From the NCBI RefSeq assembly GCF_003260995.1, contig NZ_CP030040.1, positions 3,085,176-3,149,175 of the forward strand: DNA of 64,000 bases. Direction: 5' to 3'. A model generated the notes under the pieces. It was not told the origin of the DNA, made no database searches, and was given only the letters and a program-made list of their open reading frames with translations. Below are positions 18,527 to 28,227 of the stretch, piece by piece; within the stretch, counting starts at the first letter, position 1, and every line of letters begins with the position of its first letter. The position numbers were made by a program, and so were the translations under genes. This DNA comes from Acetobacterium sp. KB-1 (GTDB lineage: Bacteria; Bacillota; Clostridia; Eubacteriales; Eubacteriaceae).

Positions 18527-19273
18527 TCACCAAATCATTAGGGTACGGATTGCCACCAGTAGGCAGAACAGCCCGAAATACAGGGGTGCCCGATCCTTTT
18601 TGCGGAAGAAAAACAAAGCCAGATGATAAACACCCATCATCATCAGGGCTCCAAAAAGGAAAAGATTATAGGCAAGGCCATTATAGCGGAGAGCCAGCAG
18701 TGGTGCTTCACCACCAAGAAGGATACTATTAAGCAGCCCGCCGCTGGACATATAAAAATTGGACATCTGAAGAACAATCTCATTATCACCTGGAAGCGCC
18801 GCAAAGGAGACGATCTGGGGTAGATATTGTGGCACCATGGCATTCTGGCTTATCCCTAAGGTTCCGGCAGTAGCGATCAGGTTGCCATTGACAAAGAGTC
18901 GATAGGCGGTACGGACCTTGGGAATCTTAAGTGCCAGGATTTCATTTTCGGAAGCGGTAAAGGTCAGTTGGTAGGTTGCATATCCAGCGCCGGGAATATT
19001 TTTATCATCGATTTCATATTTATTCCAGGACGATGGAAAGGCGAAATAACCATCAAGGGCACCTTTTTCAATGCTGTTTGGCTCCAGAAGCTGGTTCCAG
19101 TAAAAGGCCCAGTCGCCATCCAGCGGAATGATTTGATTTTTTAGATCGTATTGCGTTAAATCAAGCAGTCCGTTTTCAGCTTTTTTTCCGATTTCAGTTG
19201 GTTGTGCAGAGCAGCCTCCCAGCAAAAAAAGCATGAGGATGATCGTCGGTAATAAGAGACGAGCTTTAATCAT
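18527..19273 (-). pseudogene. 7TM sensor diguanylate cyclase, 5' part (lipoprotein-like sensor domain)
   Basis: Upstream part of the same gene, 248 residues. Start at 19273 (AGGAGT just upstream) gives a signal sequence with lipobox LLGGC. A beta-sandwich extracellular domain follows (DGDWAFYWNQLLEP, PSSWNKY, GYATYQLTF, FVNGNLIATAG), then the first helices of the 7TMR-DISM bundle. It ends at TGA after AIRTLMIW. Removing one T from the TTT (plus-strand AAA, 18532-18534) restores MIGESFLYFAMPNLDF, which reads smoothly into the 3' part. Either a real mutation or a sequencing error. Confidence 0.85.
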
Positions 19274-19706
19274 GAGAGGACTCCTTTCTAATGGCGATAA
19301 AGTGAAATGGATGTAAAAGTCAGATGGAGTCGTGATGGTCACGCCTCCATTTTTATAGCTACACACGTTTTGTTCGATCTGATGCCATGGCATTATCATC
19401 GGATGGATTATGTTCATGATTATTCCATTATACTATGCGGCGCGTAATCCCGTCAAATGAGACTTAGGGTAAGAAAAAGAACAAACGGATGAAGTTCTGT
19501 CAGGTGAAACAGGATCACAATCAAATTAAGTCAGACAATCAAGAGCTGGCAAATATCTTGCGCAGAAAAGAAATAATTGATAAGATAGATAATAGTTATA
19601 ATGTTAAAACAAAAGATCACACAATAAAATAGAGTCGCAAAAAATCGGTTGCGATGCGTAACTGTTTTTTTTTAGGGAATAAATTAAATTGTAGAGGTAA
19701 ACAAAA
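19274..19706. other. Divergent intergenic region
   Basis: About 430 bases between the cyclase and the DUF2284 gene, which diverge. It should hold both promoters. A TTATAAT at 19596-19602 could be the -10 of the plus-strand gene, but no well-spaced -35 is evident. No gene or RNA is seen. Confidence 0.4.
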
Positions 19707-20237
19707 ATGACAAAAGAAGATATCGAAAAGAAAATCTCTGCATATCCAATATTTGAATATGCGTTTTTAGACCCGTCAGAAATCAATTTTTATCAGGCGG
19801 TGCGTACCATTTGTGAGTTGGAATGCCCCCAATACGGCAAATCCTGGTCCTGTCCACCCGCAGTTGGGACGCTGGAAGAATGCAAACAGCGGTGCCTGAG
19901 CTATGATCATGGTTTTATTTTTAGCACCATCTCCGAAGTCAGTGACATTCTCAATATGGACGAAATGCTGGCGACCCGATGTGAGCATTTAGAAATTGTG
20001 GAGGAGATTAAGAATAATGTTTTTGGTGAGTATGATGACAAGCTAATTCTAACGGCTGAATCCTGTGCCATCTGTGAGACGTGCGCTTATCCTGATGCGA
20101 GCTGTAAGCATCAGGATAAAATGTATCCCTGCGTGGAAAGCCATGCCATCTCGGTGACCGATATTTGCGAGCAGCATAATTTGTCGTTTTTAAACGGCTA
20201 TAATGTGATTACCTGGTTTGGGATGGTCTTTTTTTAA
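19707..20237 (+). CDS. DUF2284 Cys-rich metal-binding protein
   Basis: A 176-residue soluble protein of the DUF2284 family, predicted to bind metal or an iron-sulfur cluster. Cys residues cluster in two groups: CELECPQYGKSWSCPP near residue 35-50, and CAICETCAYPDASCKH near 115-130, followed by YPCVESHAI. This spacing is typical of the family, which is common in anaerobes and often lies near corrinoid or metal-dependent enzymes; its function is not established. The start follows TAGAGGT. It is followed by a further unknown gene, perhaps in the same transcript. Confidence 0.85.
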   Translation: MTKEDIEKKISAYPIFEYAFLDPSEINFYQAVRTICELECPQYGKSWSCPPAVGTLEECKQRCLSYDHGFIFSTISEVSDILNMDEMLATRCEHLEIVEEIKNNVFGEYDDKLILTAESCAICETCAYPDASCKHQDKMYPCVESHAISVTDICEQHNLSFLNGYNVITWFGMVFF

Positions 20238-20322
20238 CACCGGGCTTTTCGTGTTTAGCTAAATGGAAAGAACCTGATTGTCAGGTATGTTTAATAGGAG
20301 TAATCAAGAAAGCAGGAAAACG

Positions 20323-20808
20323 ATGGATTTATCATTTTTAGGGACGATAACCAATCCGATCACGATTTTTACGCAAGCAGATAAGGCCGTTTATTTAAAA
20401 AATCCCGATGACATTGATGATGGCATCCGGGAACTGGTGGATGCTATTAATGCCGTTACGGTATTTTTTACCATGAGCGCTTGTCAGGGATTTTTGATTG
20501 AAGAGCAACGGGAGGCGCATTGCCCGGAAACCTATGTAGACTTTTATGTGACTGACGAACAGTATCCACTGGCCAGGCTGTTGCTGGGATCATTGGCCAG
20601 CAAGTTTAGTGCGAGCATCGATTGTAAGGTTGTTTATGAAGCGGATTTTGACATTACTGCAGCAGACGAAATCGTGGCCAATGGTATGGTCAAGCTGCGA
20701 CACAGCATCGAACTCTATGAGTTACCGCCGGAATTAATGAAAAGCACCTATAGGGAGATGGTCGATCATATCCGCAAATTCGCGGAAGCGATAAATAAAA
20801 CAATTTAA
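20323..20808 (+). CDS. Hypothetical protein
   Basis: A 161-residue soluble protein that I do not recognise. The segment AVTVFFTMSACQGFL around residue 48-62 with a lone Cys, and later VDFYVTDEQYPLARLLLGSL, suggest an alpha/beta fold. It has no signal peptide. ATG at 20323 is chosen because AGGA lies six bases upstream; in-frame TTG at 20278 and ATG at 20287 lack a good ribosome site. It lies 85 bases after the DUF2284 gene on the same strand. Confidence 0.65.
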   Translation: MDLSFLGTITNPITIFTQADKAVYLKNPDDIDDGIRELVDAINAVTVFFTMSACQGFLIEEQREAHCPETYVDFYVTDEQYPLARLLLGSLASKFSASIDCKVVYEADFDITAADEIVANGMVKLRHSIELYELPPELMKSTYREMVDHIRKFAEAINKTI

Positions 20809-20935
20809 GAATGGTTTGAGGTGTCCACTTAACGACCGTAACAATTGTTAGTACGGGAATGTCCTTTTTAGCAGAATCGGTTTTATTTAGTTTATGAAGT
20901 TTGTAATTATCTGAAAATGAGAAAGCAGGGAGAAA

Positions 20936-22891
20936 ATGGATAAAAAATTCAGTGCCCTATTTGAGCCATTCACAATCAATGAGATGGGACTTAAGAATCG
21001 ACTGTTTATGCCAGCCATGGGAATTCCGACCGTCACTGAAAATGGTGCTTATACCAAAGAGGCGATTGCCTTTTATGCGGCCCGATCTAAAGGCGGGGTT
21101 GGTCTGATCATTACGGGTGCCAATGAAGTGAAAAATATAGGGGAAATAAAGACCGTTTGTACCAATCCGGTGCCATGGTTTAACCCCGATGCCTATATTT
21201 GTGCGGGGTTGGAAATGACCGAGGAAATCCATGCCGATGGTTGCAAAATAGTTGTTCAGTTGGCTGCCGGTTTGGATAATTTGACGAAAGACGCCCGGAT
21301 CGAACAAATTAAGCACTGCCAGGCGATGACTACAGCGGAAATCCGGTTACTGGTGGAGTCTTTTGCCTACTCGGCCAAAATTGTCAAAGCCGCCGGTTAT
21401 GACGGTGTGGAAATCCAGTCCGGCGAGTTGCTGGATGGTTTTACCCTGGCCCTTTTTAATCAGCGAAAGGATTGCTACGGTGGCGATCTTAAAAACAGAT
21501 TTAGGATCGTGACGGAAATCATTGCTGCCATCAAGGAAGCCTGTGGTAGCGACTTCCCGGTGATTCTACGTTTGGCAATGAAAACGTATTTAAAAGCCGG
21601 GAGAGGGCAGGCTCTGCCCGACGAAGAATTTAAAGAACAGGGGCGTGATCTGGATGAAGCCCTGGCTGCGGCGCTTATGCTGGAAGCGGCGGGCTGTGAC
21701 GGTTTTGACGTGGCGGCTGGCATCAGCACATTTGAGAAAGCTTCCTATTGGAAATACCCACCGGCCTATTTCGACAAAGGGGTTTATCTGAATCTCAGCG
21801 AGGCCCTGAAAAAAGTCGTTCAGGTACCGGTATTGGCAGCCGGAAAAATGGACGATCCGGATTTATCGGCAGATGCGCTTGAAAAAGGGCTGTTGGATGC
21901 GGTGGGACTAGGTCGGCCTTTGCTGGCTGATCCCGATCTTCCTCAAAAGTTAATAAACGGCCAGGTTGAAGCGATCCGGCCTTGTCTGGGTTGTAATGAT
22001 GGCTGTCTGGCTAATAAAATCGCCGGGGGCGAAGCCTCTTGTACCGTTAACCCGGCTTGCAATCGGGAACTGTTGTTAAAAAGTGAAGCAGCCAAAACGC
22101 CTCAAAAAGTGGTCGTGGTGGGCGGCGGTCCGGCAGGAATGGAAGCCGCCCGAGTCAGCGCTTTGCGGGGACATCAGGTTATCCTGTTTGAAAAAAGCTA
22201 TCGCCTGGGCGGCAAGCTTAAATACAGCAGCAAACGGATCTTAAAAACGGCAGACGATCGGCTGATTCATTGGTATGAAGCAGAGCTGGAAAACTTAAAG
22301 GTCGAAGTCCGCCTCGATGAACCGGCAACCCTCGAAAAAATAGCGACCATCAAACCGGATATTGTTTTTATTGCCCAGGGTTCAGAGGCCCGGAAGCTTA
22401 CATTTCCGGGAATGGATAGCGAAAAGGTGACCAATGCGATCGATGTGATTAGTGATAAAACCTATGTCGGACCCCGGTGTCCAGCCATTGGCGGCGGTCT
22501 GGCAGGGTGTGAGGCGGCTCTTCATCTGGCCATGCATCGTCATAAAATGACCATCGTGGATGCCGCCCCGGATATTCTAACTGCCGGCATTCCCCTGGCC
22601 CCGGCCAACAAACAAATGCTTAAGGACCTGCTGGCTTTTTATCATAGCGAAATTATCACTAACGCAACACTCAAGGCAGTCACCGAAGAAGGTGCCGTCA
22701 TTGAAGCAAAGGGTCAGCAACACCTTATCCCGGCCCATCATGTGATGATTGCGGTGGGATTTGAACCAGCACCTTCTTTATATGAGGAATTAAGAAACGA
22801 CTACCAGGTATACAATATTGGCGACAGTCAGGTGATAAAAAATATCCGCGGCGCCATCTGGGCTGCCAACGAGGTAGCAGCTTTGATCTAA
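20936..22891 (+). CDS. NADH:flavin oxidoreductase, Old Yellow Enzyme family with 4Fe-4S
   Basis: A 651-residue enzyme of the 2,4-dienoyl-CoA reductase/BaiCD/trimethylamine dehydrogenase type. An FMN-binding TIM barrel (starting FEPFTINEMGLKNRLFMPAM) spans about residues 1-340. The iron-sulfur cysteines follow in CLGCNDGC (C350, C353, C357) with a further Cys in ASCTVNPAC. A C-terminal FAD/NAD(P) module begins at VVVVGGGPAGMEAARV. Such enzymes reduce activated C=C bonds; the substrate cannot be told. Key motifs and length are complete. AGGGAG precedes the ATG. Its neighbours give no pathway clue. Confidence 0.92.
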   Translation: MDKKFSALFEPFTINEMGLKNRLFMPAMGIPTVTENGAYTKEAIAFYAARSKGGVGLIITGANEVKNIGEIKTVCTNPVPWFNPDAYICAGLEMTEEIHADGCKIVVQLAAGLDNLTKDARIEQIKHCQAMTTAEIRLLVESFAYSAKIVKAAGYDGVEIQSGELLDGFTLALFNQRKDCYGGDLKNRFRIVTEIIAAIKEACGSDFPVILRLAMKTYLKAGRGQALPDEEFKEQGRDLDEALAAALMLEAAGCDGFDVAAGISTFEKASYWKYPPAYFDKGVYLNLSEALKKVVQVPVLAAGKMDDPDLSADALEKGLLDAVGLGRPLLADPDLPQKLINGQVEAIRPCLGCNDGCLANKIAGGEASCTVNPACNRELLLKSEAAKTPQKVVVVGGGPAGMEAARVSALRGHQVILFEKSYRLGGKLKYSSKRILKTADDRLIHWYEAELENLKVEVRLDEPATLEKIATIKPDIVFIAQGSEARKLTFPGMDSEKVTNAIDVISDKTYVGPRCPAIGGGLAGCEAALHLAMHRHKMTIVDAAPDILTAGIPLAPANKQMLKDLLAFYHSEIITNATLKAVTEEGAVIEAKGQQHLIPAHHVMIAVGFEPAPSLYEELRNDYQVYNIGDSQVIKNIRGAIWAANEVAALI

Positions 22892-23383
22892 ATAAACGTG
22901 ATAAAAAAGTGATTTAATAGAAGAACAAAAAATAGCTAAAGACCATTGAAAAAGCAACCAGAGTGTTGAGTTTAGGTTTGCAATGTCTGCAAACAGAATC
23001 AACAGATAAAAAAATGATGTGAAGTTTAGTTACATAACAAAATTTGACAACTACGGAATAATAGGTTAGGATTAATAAATAATAATGGTTAAATTTGTTT
23101 TCAATGCAAAAAAAATATGTTTGGAACAGATAGATTGTGACAGTGCGAAATTCAGATACAGCGGGATTGAAGTAAATTAGCATTTAAACATTGAAATTAT
23201 ATTTTTTAGCAATAATTTTAATTTTCCACTAAAAAGCAATGTCATAAATGATGTTGGAAGAGATAGAAACACTCGTTGGTTCTAGCAATGACAACAACAG
23301 ATAAGAGTTGCTTTTTTTTTAAAAATTTTTATCGATGTACATCGAAGCAAAACCGACGATCAAGAAAAGAGAGGTTCTATCTA
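22892..23383. other. Long AT-rich leader region before the osmolyte transporter
   Basis: About 490 bases without a gene. A promoter candidate lies at 23044-23072: TTGACA, 17-base spacer, TAGGAT. It would give a roughly 300-base leader for the downstream ABC operon. I see no terminator or known riboswitch in it. Confidence 0.45.
23044..23072 (+). promoter_or_regulatory. Candidate sigma-A promoter for the osmolyte ABC operon
   Basis: Consensus -35 TTGACA (23044-23049), 17-base spacing and TAGGAT (23067-23072). It faces the transporter genes. The -10 deviates from TATAAT, so the call is tentative. Confidence 0.45.
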
Positions 23384-24505
23384 ATGATACGTTTTGAAAG
23401 CGTAAAAAAGAAATATGGAAATACCGTTATCCTGGACGATTTAAGTTTTAACATTGAACCCGGAGAATTTGTGGTGCTGATTGGTCCAAGTGGTTGTGGA
23501 AAAACGACGACTTTAAAATCGATTAACCGTTTGATTAAGCCGGAGCAGGGAAAAATATTCGTTAATGGTGAGGAAATTTCGCAAGTCAATCCCGTTAAAT
23601 TAAGACGAAAGATTGGTTATGTCATTCAGCAAATTGGTTTATTCCCGAATATGACCATTGAACAGAATATCGGTGTTGTGCCGAAACGGCTGAAATACAG
23701 CAAACAAGAGATAAAAAAAATTACTAAAGAGCTGATGGAAATGGTTGATATGTCCTATGAGGAATATGCCCATAAGTATCCACCTGAACTGTCGGGTGGT
23801 CAGCAGCAGCGAATCGGTGTTTTAAGGGCTTTAGCCGCATCACCGCCGATCGTTTTAATGGATGAGCCCTTTGGTGCGCTGGATCCGATGACGCGAGCGA
23901 CGCTTCAGAAGGAGATTGTGAAGCTGCATAAAAAACTTAAAAAAACCATTGTCTTTGTGACTCATGATATGAATGAGGCCCTGGACTTGGCGGATAAAAT
24001 TATTTTTATGGAGCATGGAAAAATTATTCAGATGGCGACACCAGAGGAGATGCTGGCAAATCCGGCGAGTCCGTTGATTCGTGATTTTATGCGAAAATCA
24101 TCGCTGGCAACAGACCCTTTAAATCTAACAGCAGCTGATTTTATGAGTGAGAATGTGATCAGCGTTCAAAAGAAAAAGAGCATTCGTGAATGTACCGACT
24201 TAATGGCACGACAGCATATCGACTCGTTAGTCATCAAGAATGAAGATGAGACCTATGCTGGCGTTGTAACCATTAAGGATATCAAAAAGCATGGTAAATC
24301 CTCAGGTAGCATTGGTGAAATCGAACCGTATCAAAATATCACCTCCGACATTTTAGAAAATGCCAAGGATTCGTTTGATAAACTTTATAATTCTGGTGAC
24401 AATTATGTGGTCGTTTTGAACAGTGACCAAACCGTTGCAGGAATCATTTCAAAGACTAGCATGGCAACCGCCATGGCTGATACTTTGTGGGGTGATATGC
24501 AATGA
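23384..24505 (+). CDS. Osmoprotectant ABC transporter ATPase with CBS domains
   Basis: A 373-residue ATPase of the OpuBA/OpuCA type that powers uptake of glycine betaine, choline or related compatible solutes. It has the P-loop GPSGCGKTT, the signature LSGGQQQR, Walker B IVLMDEPFGALDP and a switch His in VTHDMNEA. Two C-terminal CBS repeats (about residues 250-370, ADFMSENVISVQKKKS onward) are the ionic-strength sensors of this family. ATG at 23384 is used, since the ABC domain starts there (MIRFESVKKKYG) with AGAGAGG upstream; the open frame beginning at 23276 has no support. It overlaps the permease gene by four bases. Confidence 0.93.
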   Translation: MIRFESVKKKYGNTVILDDLSFNIEPGEFVVLIGPSGCGKTTTLKSINRLIKPEQGKIFVNGEEISQVNPVKLRRKIGYVIQQIGLFPNMTIEQNIGVVPKRLKYSKQEIKKITKELMEMVDMSYEEYAHKYPPELSGGQQQRIGVLRALAASPPIVLMDEPFGALDPMTRATLQKEIVKLHKKLKKTIVFVTHDMNEALDLADKIIFMEHGKIIQMATPEEMLANPASPLIRDFMRKSSLATDPLNLTAADFMSENVISVQKKKSIRECTDLMARQHIDSLVIKNEDETYAGVVTIKDIKKHGKSSGSIGEIEPYQNITSDILENAKDSFDKLYNSGDNYVVVLNSDQTVAGIISKTSMATAMADTLWGDMQ

Positions 24506-25134
24506 TTTTTCTCGAAACATATGGTGATCGCCTGATTACCGCTTTTCAAGTTCATTTATTTTACGTCCTTACTTCAGTGACTATCGGCTTTGTGATCGCA
24601 TTGGTACTGGGCATTCTGCTATCTCGTGTTCCTCAATATGCAAAGATCGTAATGCCGCTACTTTCGGTATTTCAGACAATTCCTGGAATTGTGTTTATTG
24701 GAATCCTTTTTCTATACCTCGGGATGATTCCCGCAACGGTGATTTCTGCGCTGGCGGTTTACGCCATTTTTCCAATTCTTAAAAATACCTATACCGGCTT
24801 ACTTGATGTCAAAAAGGAATACATTGAAGCTGCCAAAGGGTGTGGGATGTCGCCATTTCAGATCCTGATTGAAGTTGAACTGCCGTTAGCTTCGCCTTCT
24901 ATTATTGCCGGATTAAGGATGTCAACCATCTACACTGTCAGTTGGGCGGTTTTAGCGGCAATGATTGGACTGGGGGGATTAGGTGAATTTATTTATATCG
25001 GCATTGCCTCGAATAATGATCAGTTGATTCTGGCAGGTGCCATTCCATCGGCAATTATGGCGATTGTCCTTAGTCTGCTAATTGATGTGCTTCGCCGTGT
25101 CGTTGTGCCCAAAGGAATAAGGAGTGTGAAATAA
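24502..25134 (+). CDS. Osmoprotectant ABC transporter permease 1
   Basis: A 210-residue OpuBB-type membrane protein with about five or six helices. It carries the permease coupling loop EAAKGCGMSPFQILIEVELP, which contacts the ATPase. It overlaps the ATPase stop by four bases (ATGA) and the next gene by one base, so translation is coupled. It forms the membrane channel with the second permease. Length is typical for this subfamily. Confidence 0.92.
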   Translation: MIFLETYGDRLITAFQVHLFYVLTSVTIGFVIALVLGILLSRVPQYAKIVMPLLSVFQTIPGIVFIGILFLYLGMIPATVISALAVYAIFPILKNTYTGLLDVKKEYIEAAKGCGMSPFQILIEVELPLASPSIIAGLRMSTIYTVSWAVLAAMIGLGGLGEFIYIGIASNNDQLILAGAIPSAIMAIVLSLLIDVLRRVVVPKGIRSVK

Positions 25135-25739
25135 TGGATGCATCAATTATACTGGAACACCTCTATCTTGTTATAATGACAGTAATATTTTCAGTTGTGG
25201 TGGGCTTGCCGATCGGTGTTTTGGCTTATTTAAAACCATCAGGAAGGAAAATCGTCTTATGGTCGGTTGAAATATTACAGACAATACCAGCCTTGGCGCT
25301 GTTAGGGTTGATCATCATTGCTTTGGGTCCGGGAAAAATGACCGTGATCTCAGGTCTGGTGCTGTATTCACTGTTGCCGATTGTTCATAATACCTGTGTC
25401 GGTTTGGAAAATGTTGATAACGGGATTAAGGAGGCCGGAAAAGGCATGGGATTGACGCAATTAGATCGTCTGATTTCAGTCGAAATTCCGCTGGCTTTCC
25501 CAATGATTTTTACTGGAATCAGGATTGCAACAGTGACCACGGTAGGGGTCGCGGTCTTTGCAACTTCAGTTGGAGGAGGTGGGTTGGGCAAAGTAATTTA
25601 CCAGGGGATTCGAACGCAAAATATGAATTTAATCGTCTCAGGGACATTGTCACTGATGATCATGGCGGTACTATTTGATGTATTGATGATCGTGATTAAT
25701 CGACGTTTAACAAAGGGAACCAACAATAAAGTATTTTAA
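25134..25739 (+). CDS. Osmoprotectant ABC transporter permease 2
   Basis: A 201-residue OpuBD-type permease paralogous to its neighbour. The coupling loop is EAGKGMGLTQLDRLISVEIP. Five or six helices are evident. The start overlaps the previous stop (TAATG). Two distinct permeases plus a separate binding lipoprotein is the OpuB/OpuC layout, not the fused OpuA type. Confidence 0.92.
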   Translation: MDASIILEHLYLVIMTVIFSVVVGLPIGVLAYLKPSGRKIVLWSVEILQTIPALALLGLIIIALGPGKMTVISGLVLYSLLPIVHNTCVGLENVDNGIKEAGKGMGLTQLDRLISVEIPLAFPMIFTGIRIATVTTVGVAVFATSVGGGGLGKVIYQGIRTQNMNLIVSGTLSLMIMAVLFDVLMIVINRRLTKGTNNKVF

Positions 25740-25818
25740 AAAAGCATTTTAGCTGTTGGTATGTTGTGATGAGTGGAAAGAAAAATAGAATTTTTAGAAA
25801 TGAAAGGAAAAGAAAAAA

Positions 25819-26733
25819 ATGAAAAAGATAATGAGTTTACTGGTTGTTTTATTGTTGACAATGTCCGTTGCCGGTTGTAGTTCGGGAAAAGAAGAGGCCT
25901 CGATCATCATATATGATGGAACCTTTTCGGAAATGAAAATTATCAATCAGATGGTTAAAATGGTGGTTGAAAATCATACCGATGCAACGGTGGATATTCG
26001 CGATGAAATGGATGAGGTAAATACGTTTAAAGAAATGGTTGCCGGGAATGTTGATATTTTAAATTCATATGATGGGACCCTGCTGACCACCTATTTGAAG
26101 TTAGATACCACGAACATTCCAGAAGGCATGACCTTATATGATTATGCCAATGAAGTGGCCTCAACTGAAAAAGGTGTGCATATGTTGGATAAAATAGGAT
26201 CTGAAAATACCTATGCCATCGGGGTACTTCCGGAAACGGCACAAAAGTATAATTTAAAAACCATTTCTGATCTCGCCGCTGTTTCTGATCAGTTGGTCTT
26301 TGGTGCCGAACATGGTTTCTATACCGAAGAAGGAAGTATGAAATATGGCCCATTTACCGAATTTTACGGTCTGAATTTTAAAGAGAACAAACCCCTTGAT
26401 ATGGCCTTGAAGTATTCCGCAATTGAAAGTGGTAATATTGATGTTACGATTGTTTATACAACCGATGGCATGAATAAAAAAACCGGACTGGTTGTTTTAG
26501 ATGATGATCGAAATTTCTTCCCGGAATACAATGATGCTCTACTCGTCAGAAACGATTTGTTTGAACGATACAATGAAATTGCGCCTGATCTTGAAGCGGT
26601 ATTAAACTCTTTAGGGGGACAGTTTACAAATGAAATAATGACAGACCTGACATATGAAGTGGACGTAAATGGTCGAACACCAGAAGATGTTGCTCATGAA
26701 TTTTTGCTTAGTAAAGGTTTGATCTCAGAATAA
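25819..26733 (+). CDS. Osmoprotectant ABC transporter substrate-binding lipoprotein
   Basis: A 304-residue lipoprotein with signal sequence and lipobox VAGC (Cys20), so it is anchored outside the membrane. It belongs to the OpuAC/OpuBC class: segments DGTFSEMKIINQMVKMVVE, ILNSYDGTLLTTYL and a late VVLDDDRNFFPEYNDALLVR. The exact ligand (glycine betaine, choline, carnitine, proline betaine) cannot be told. In acetogens such solutes may also feed methyl metabolism. An AAAGGAAAAG ribosome site precedes the ATG. It closes the operon; a new promoter follows at once. Confidence 0.9.
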   Translation: MKKIMSLLVVLLLTMSVAGCSSGKEEASIIIYDGTFSEMKIINQMVKMVVENHTDATVDIRDEMDEVNTFKEMVAGNVDILNSYDGTLLTTYLKLDTTNIPEGMTLYDYANEVASTEKGVHMLDKIGSENTYAIGVLPETAQKYNLKTISDLAAVSDQLVFGAEHGFYTEEGSMKYGPFTEFYGLNFKENKPLDMALKYSAIESGNIDVTIVYTTDGMNKKTGLVVLDDDRNFFPEYNDALLVRNDLFERYNEIAPDLEAVLNSLGGQFTNEIMTDLTYEVDVNGRTPEDVAHEFLLSKGLISE

Positions 26734-26758
26734 TTAAAAAAGAATCGATAGTTGAGAC

Positions 26759-26788
26759 TTTACAAAAGCTATTTGAATATGGTATCAT
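26759..26788 (+). promoter_or_regulatory. Promoter of the T-box operon
   Basis: TTTACA, 18-base spacer, TATCAT, about 20-30 bases upstream of the T-box RNA. It gives the operon transcription independent of the osmolyte genes. Confidence 0.5.
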
Positions 26789-26809
26789 CTTAGACAACAG
26801 AAATAAACC

Positions 26810-27082
26810 TTTGATTGAAAGTAGTACCTATTGGAAAGATGCTAAAGTGAGTTGCAGATAGTGAGAATGCAGCAGTTATCGCAATCGGGAATGGATTCAT
26901 GAGGGTGAAAAGAACGGCCGATGGCTTAGTAATGTTCAACGGGGATTCCGTCCGTTATCAAAGGAAAGCGTATGATTGTACGTATTAAAGTGGATGGATC
27001 TCAACTTGGTTTGAGGACATCAATTTAGGTGGCACCGCAGGAATTTAAACTCTTGTCCTATGTAAGGACAGGAGTTTTTTGT
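26810..27082 (+). ncRNA. T-box leader RNA, specifier UGG (tRNA-Trp)
   Basis: The T-box antiterminator motif AGGTGGCACCGCAG (27027-27040) is followed by an intrinsic terminator (AACTCTTGTCCT / AGGACAGGAGTT, T-run to 27081). In Stem I the pattern GAA-TGG-A at 26889-26895 matches the usual specifier context, so the specifier is UGG, reading tRNA-Trp. The bulge sequence TGGC would pair with a GCCA tRNA end, consistent with the G discriminator of bacterial tRNA-Trp. Uncharged tRNA-Trp would allow read-through into the dehydrogenase and ABC transporter genes. Confidence 0.88.
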
Positions 27083-27107
27083 TTTTTAGAAAAAAAGGAG
27101 ATACCAG

Positions 27108-28205
27108 ATGACATACAGTGTTAATTTATCAAATTATACCGTTGGGCAGTCAAGTTATGATCACATTGATGCGATCTGCTCCCACTATGGTAAAAAGGTG
27201 GTGCTGATTGTCGGGGATCACGGCTATCAAGCGGCTAGAAACGTTCTCGATGCGGCGATTGACAAGAGTCGTCTTGAAGTGGTAAAAACCCTTCACTATG
27301 GTGGTGAGTGTACCTATGAAAATGTCGAAAAGCTGAAAAAAGAAATCGCTGCTACGGATGCCCAGATGATTTTTGCCATCGGCGGCGGACGGGTGCTGGA
27401 TACCGGAAAATTTGTGGCCGAACAGGTGGCTAAGCCGGTTTTTTCATTCCCCACCATCGCCTCCAATTGTTCTGCCTGTACCAGTGTTTCAATTATGTAT
27501 GGTTCGGATGGCGGCTTTTTAAGACCCGAGTTTTTAAAAGAACCGCCCAAACATGCCTTTATCCAAACCCAGGTGCTGGCTGAGGCACCAGTAAAATACC
27601 TCTGGGCCGGTTTGGGAGATACCTATGCCAAATATTATGAGGCCAGTATTTCCGCCCGAGGCGAAGCACTGAACCACGCCCTGACCATGGGCGTAAACAT
27701 CAGTAGTCAATGTGCCGACGGAATCATCACGCACGGGGTTTTGGCACTCCATGCCAATCAGGAAAAAGTCGTCAATGAAGCTTTTGAGCAGGCTGTCCTG
27801 ATCGTTATTGTCACCACTGCGCTGGTATCCATTCTGGTCACCCTGGATCATACCCCGGATTACAACAGTGGTCTGGCCCATGCCATCTATTATACCCTCA
27901 CCACGATTCCCGGCTTTGATAATGAAACCCACCTTCATGGTGAGATTGTTGCCTTTGGTATTTTGATTTTGCTGCTGGTGGATGGCCAACGGGAAGAATT
28001 TGAGCGGGTTTATCATTTTAACTGTGAAACCGGGCTGCCCCATGCTCTGGCCGATCTCGATCTAAATTATAAACAGTTAGAACCTTATCTGGAATCCATC
28101 ACCCAAATGGCTGATATCCGCCACAACCCCTACGAGATCACGCTGGAAATGCTAAAAGCAGCGTTTTTGGAGCTGGAAAATGTCAATAAAAACACCAATA
28201 AATAA
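27108..28205 (+). CDS. Iron-containing alcohol dehydrogenase / glycerol dehydrogenase family protein
   Basis: A 365-residue member of the GldA-type iron/zinc alcohol dehydrogenase family. The NAD site is IGGGRVLDTGK near residue 90-100. PTIASNCSACTSVSIMY is the family's conserved loop, and metal ligands are expected in GLGDTYAKYYE and ETHLHGEIVAFG. It is the first gene after the Trp T-box, so its substrate may be linked to tryptophan or another aromatic compound, but this is only context. AAAGGAG precedes the ATG. The next gene's start lies 22 bases after its stop. Confidence 0.85.
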   Translation: MTYSVNLSNYTVGQSSYDHIDAICSHYGKKVVLIVGDHGYQAARNVLDAAIDKSRLEVVKTLHYGGECTYENVEKLKKEIAATDAQMIFAIGGGRVLDTGKFVAEQVAKPVFSFPTIASNCSACTSVSIMYGSDGGFLRPEFLKEPPKHAFIQTQVLAEAPVKYLWAGLGDTYAKYYEASISARGEALNHALTMGVNISSQCADGIITHGVLALHANQEKVVNEAFEQAVLIVIVTTALVSILVTLDHTPDYNSGLAHAIYYTLTTIPGFDNETHLHGEIVAFGILILLLVDGQREEFERVYHFNCETGLPHALADLDLNYKQLEPYLESITQMADIRHNPYEITLEMLKAAFLELENVNKNTNK

Positions 28206-28227
28206 CACAAAAAAAGGAGAAAAAGAA

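Noticed and set aside
23373-23384. GGTTCTATCTAA matching the reverse complement of the repeat end at 7098-7109
   Set aside because: A single 12-base match in AT-rich DNA with no flanking similarity; probably chance.
27534-28043. Long minus-strand open frame opposite the iron-type dehydrogenase
   Set aside because: It lies entirely inside a well-supported gene, has no ribosome site and no recognisable domain.
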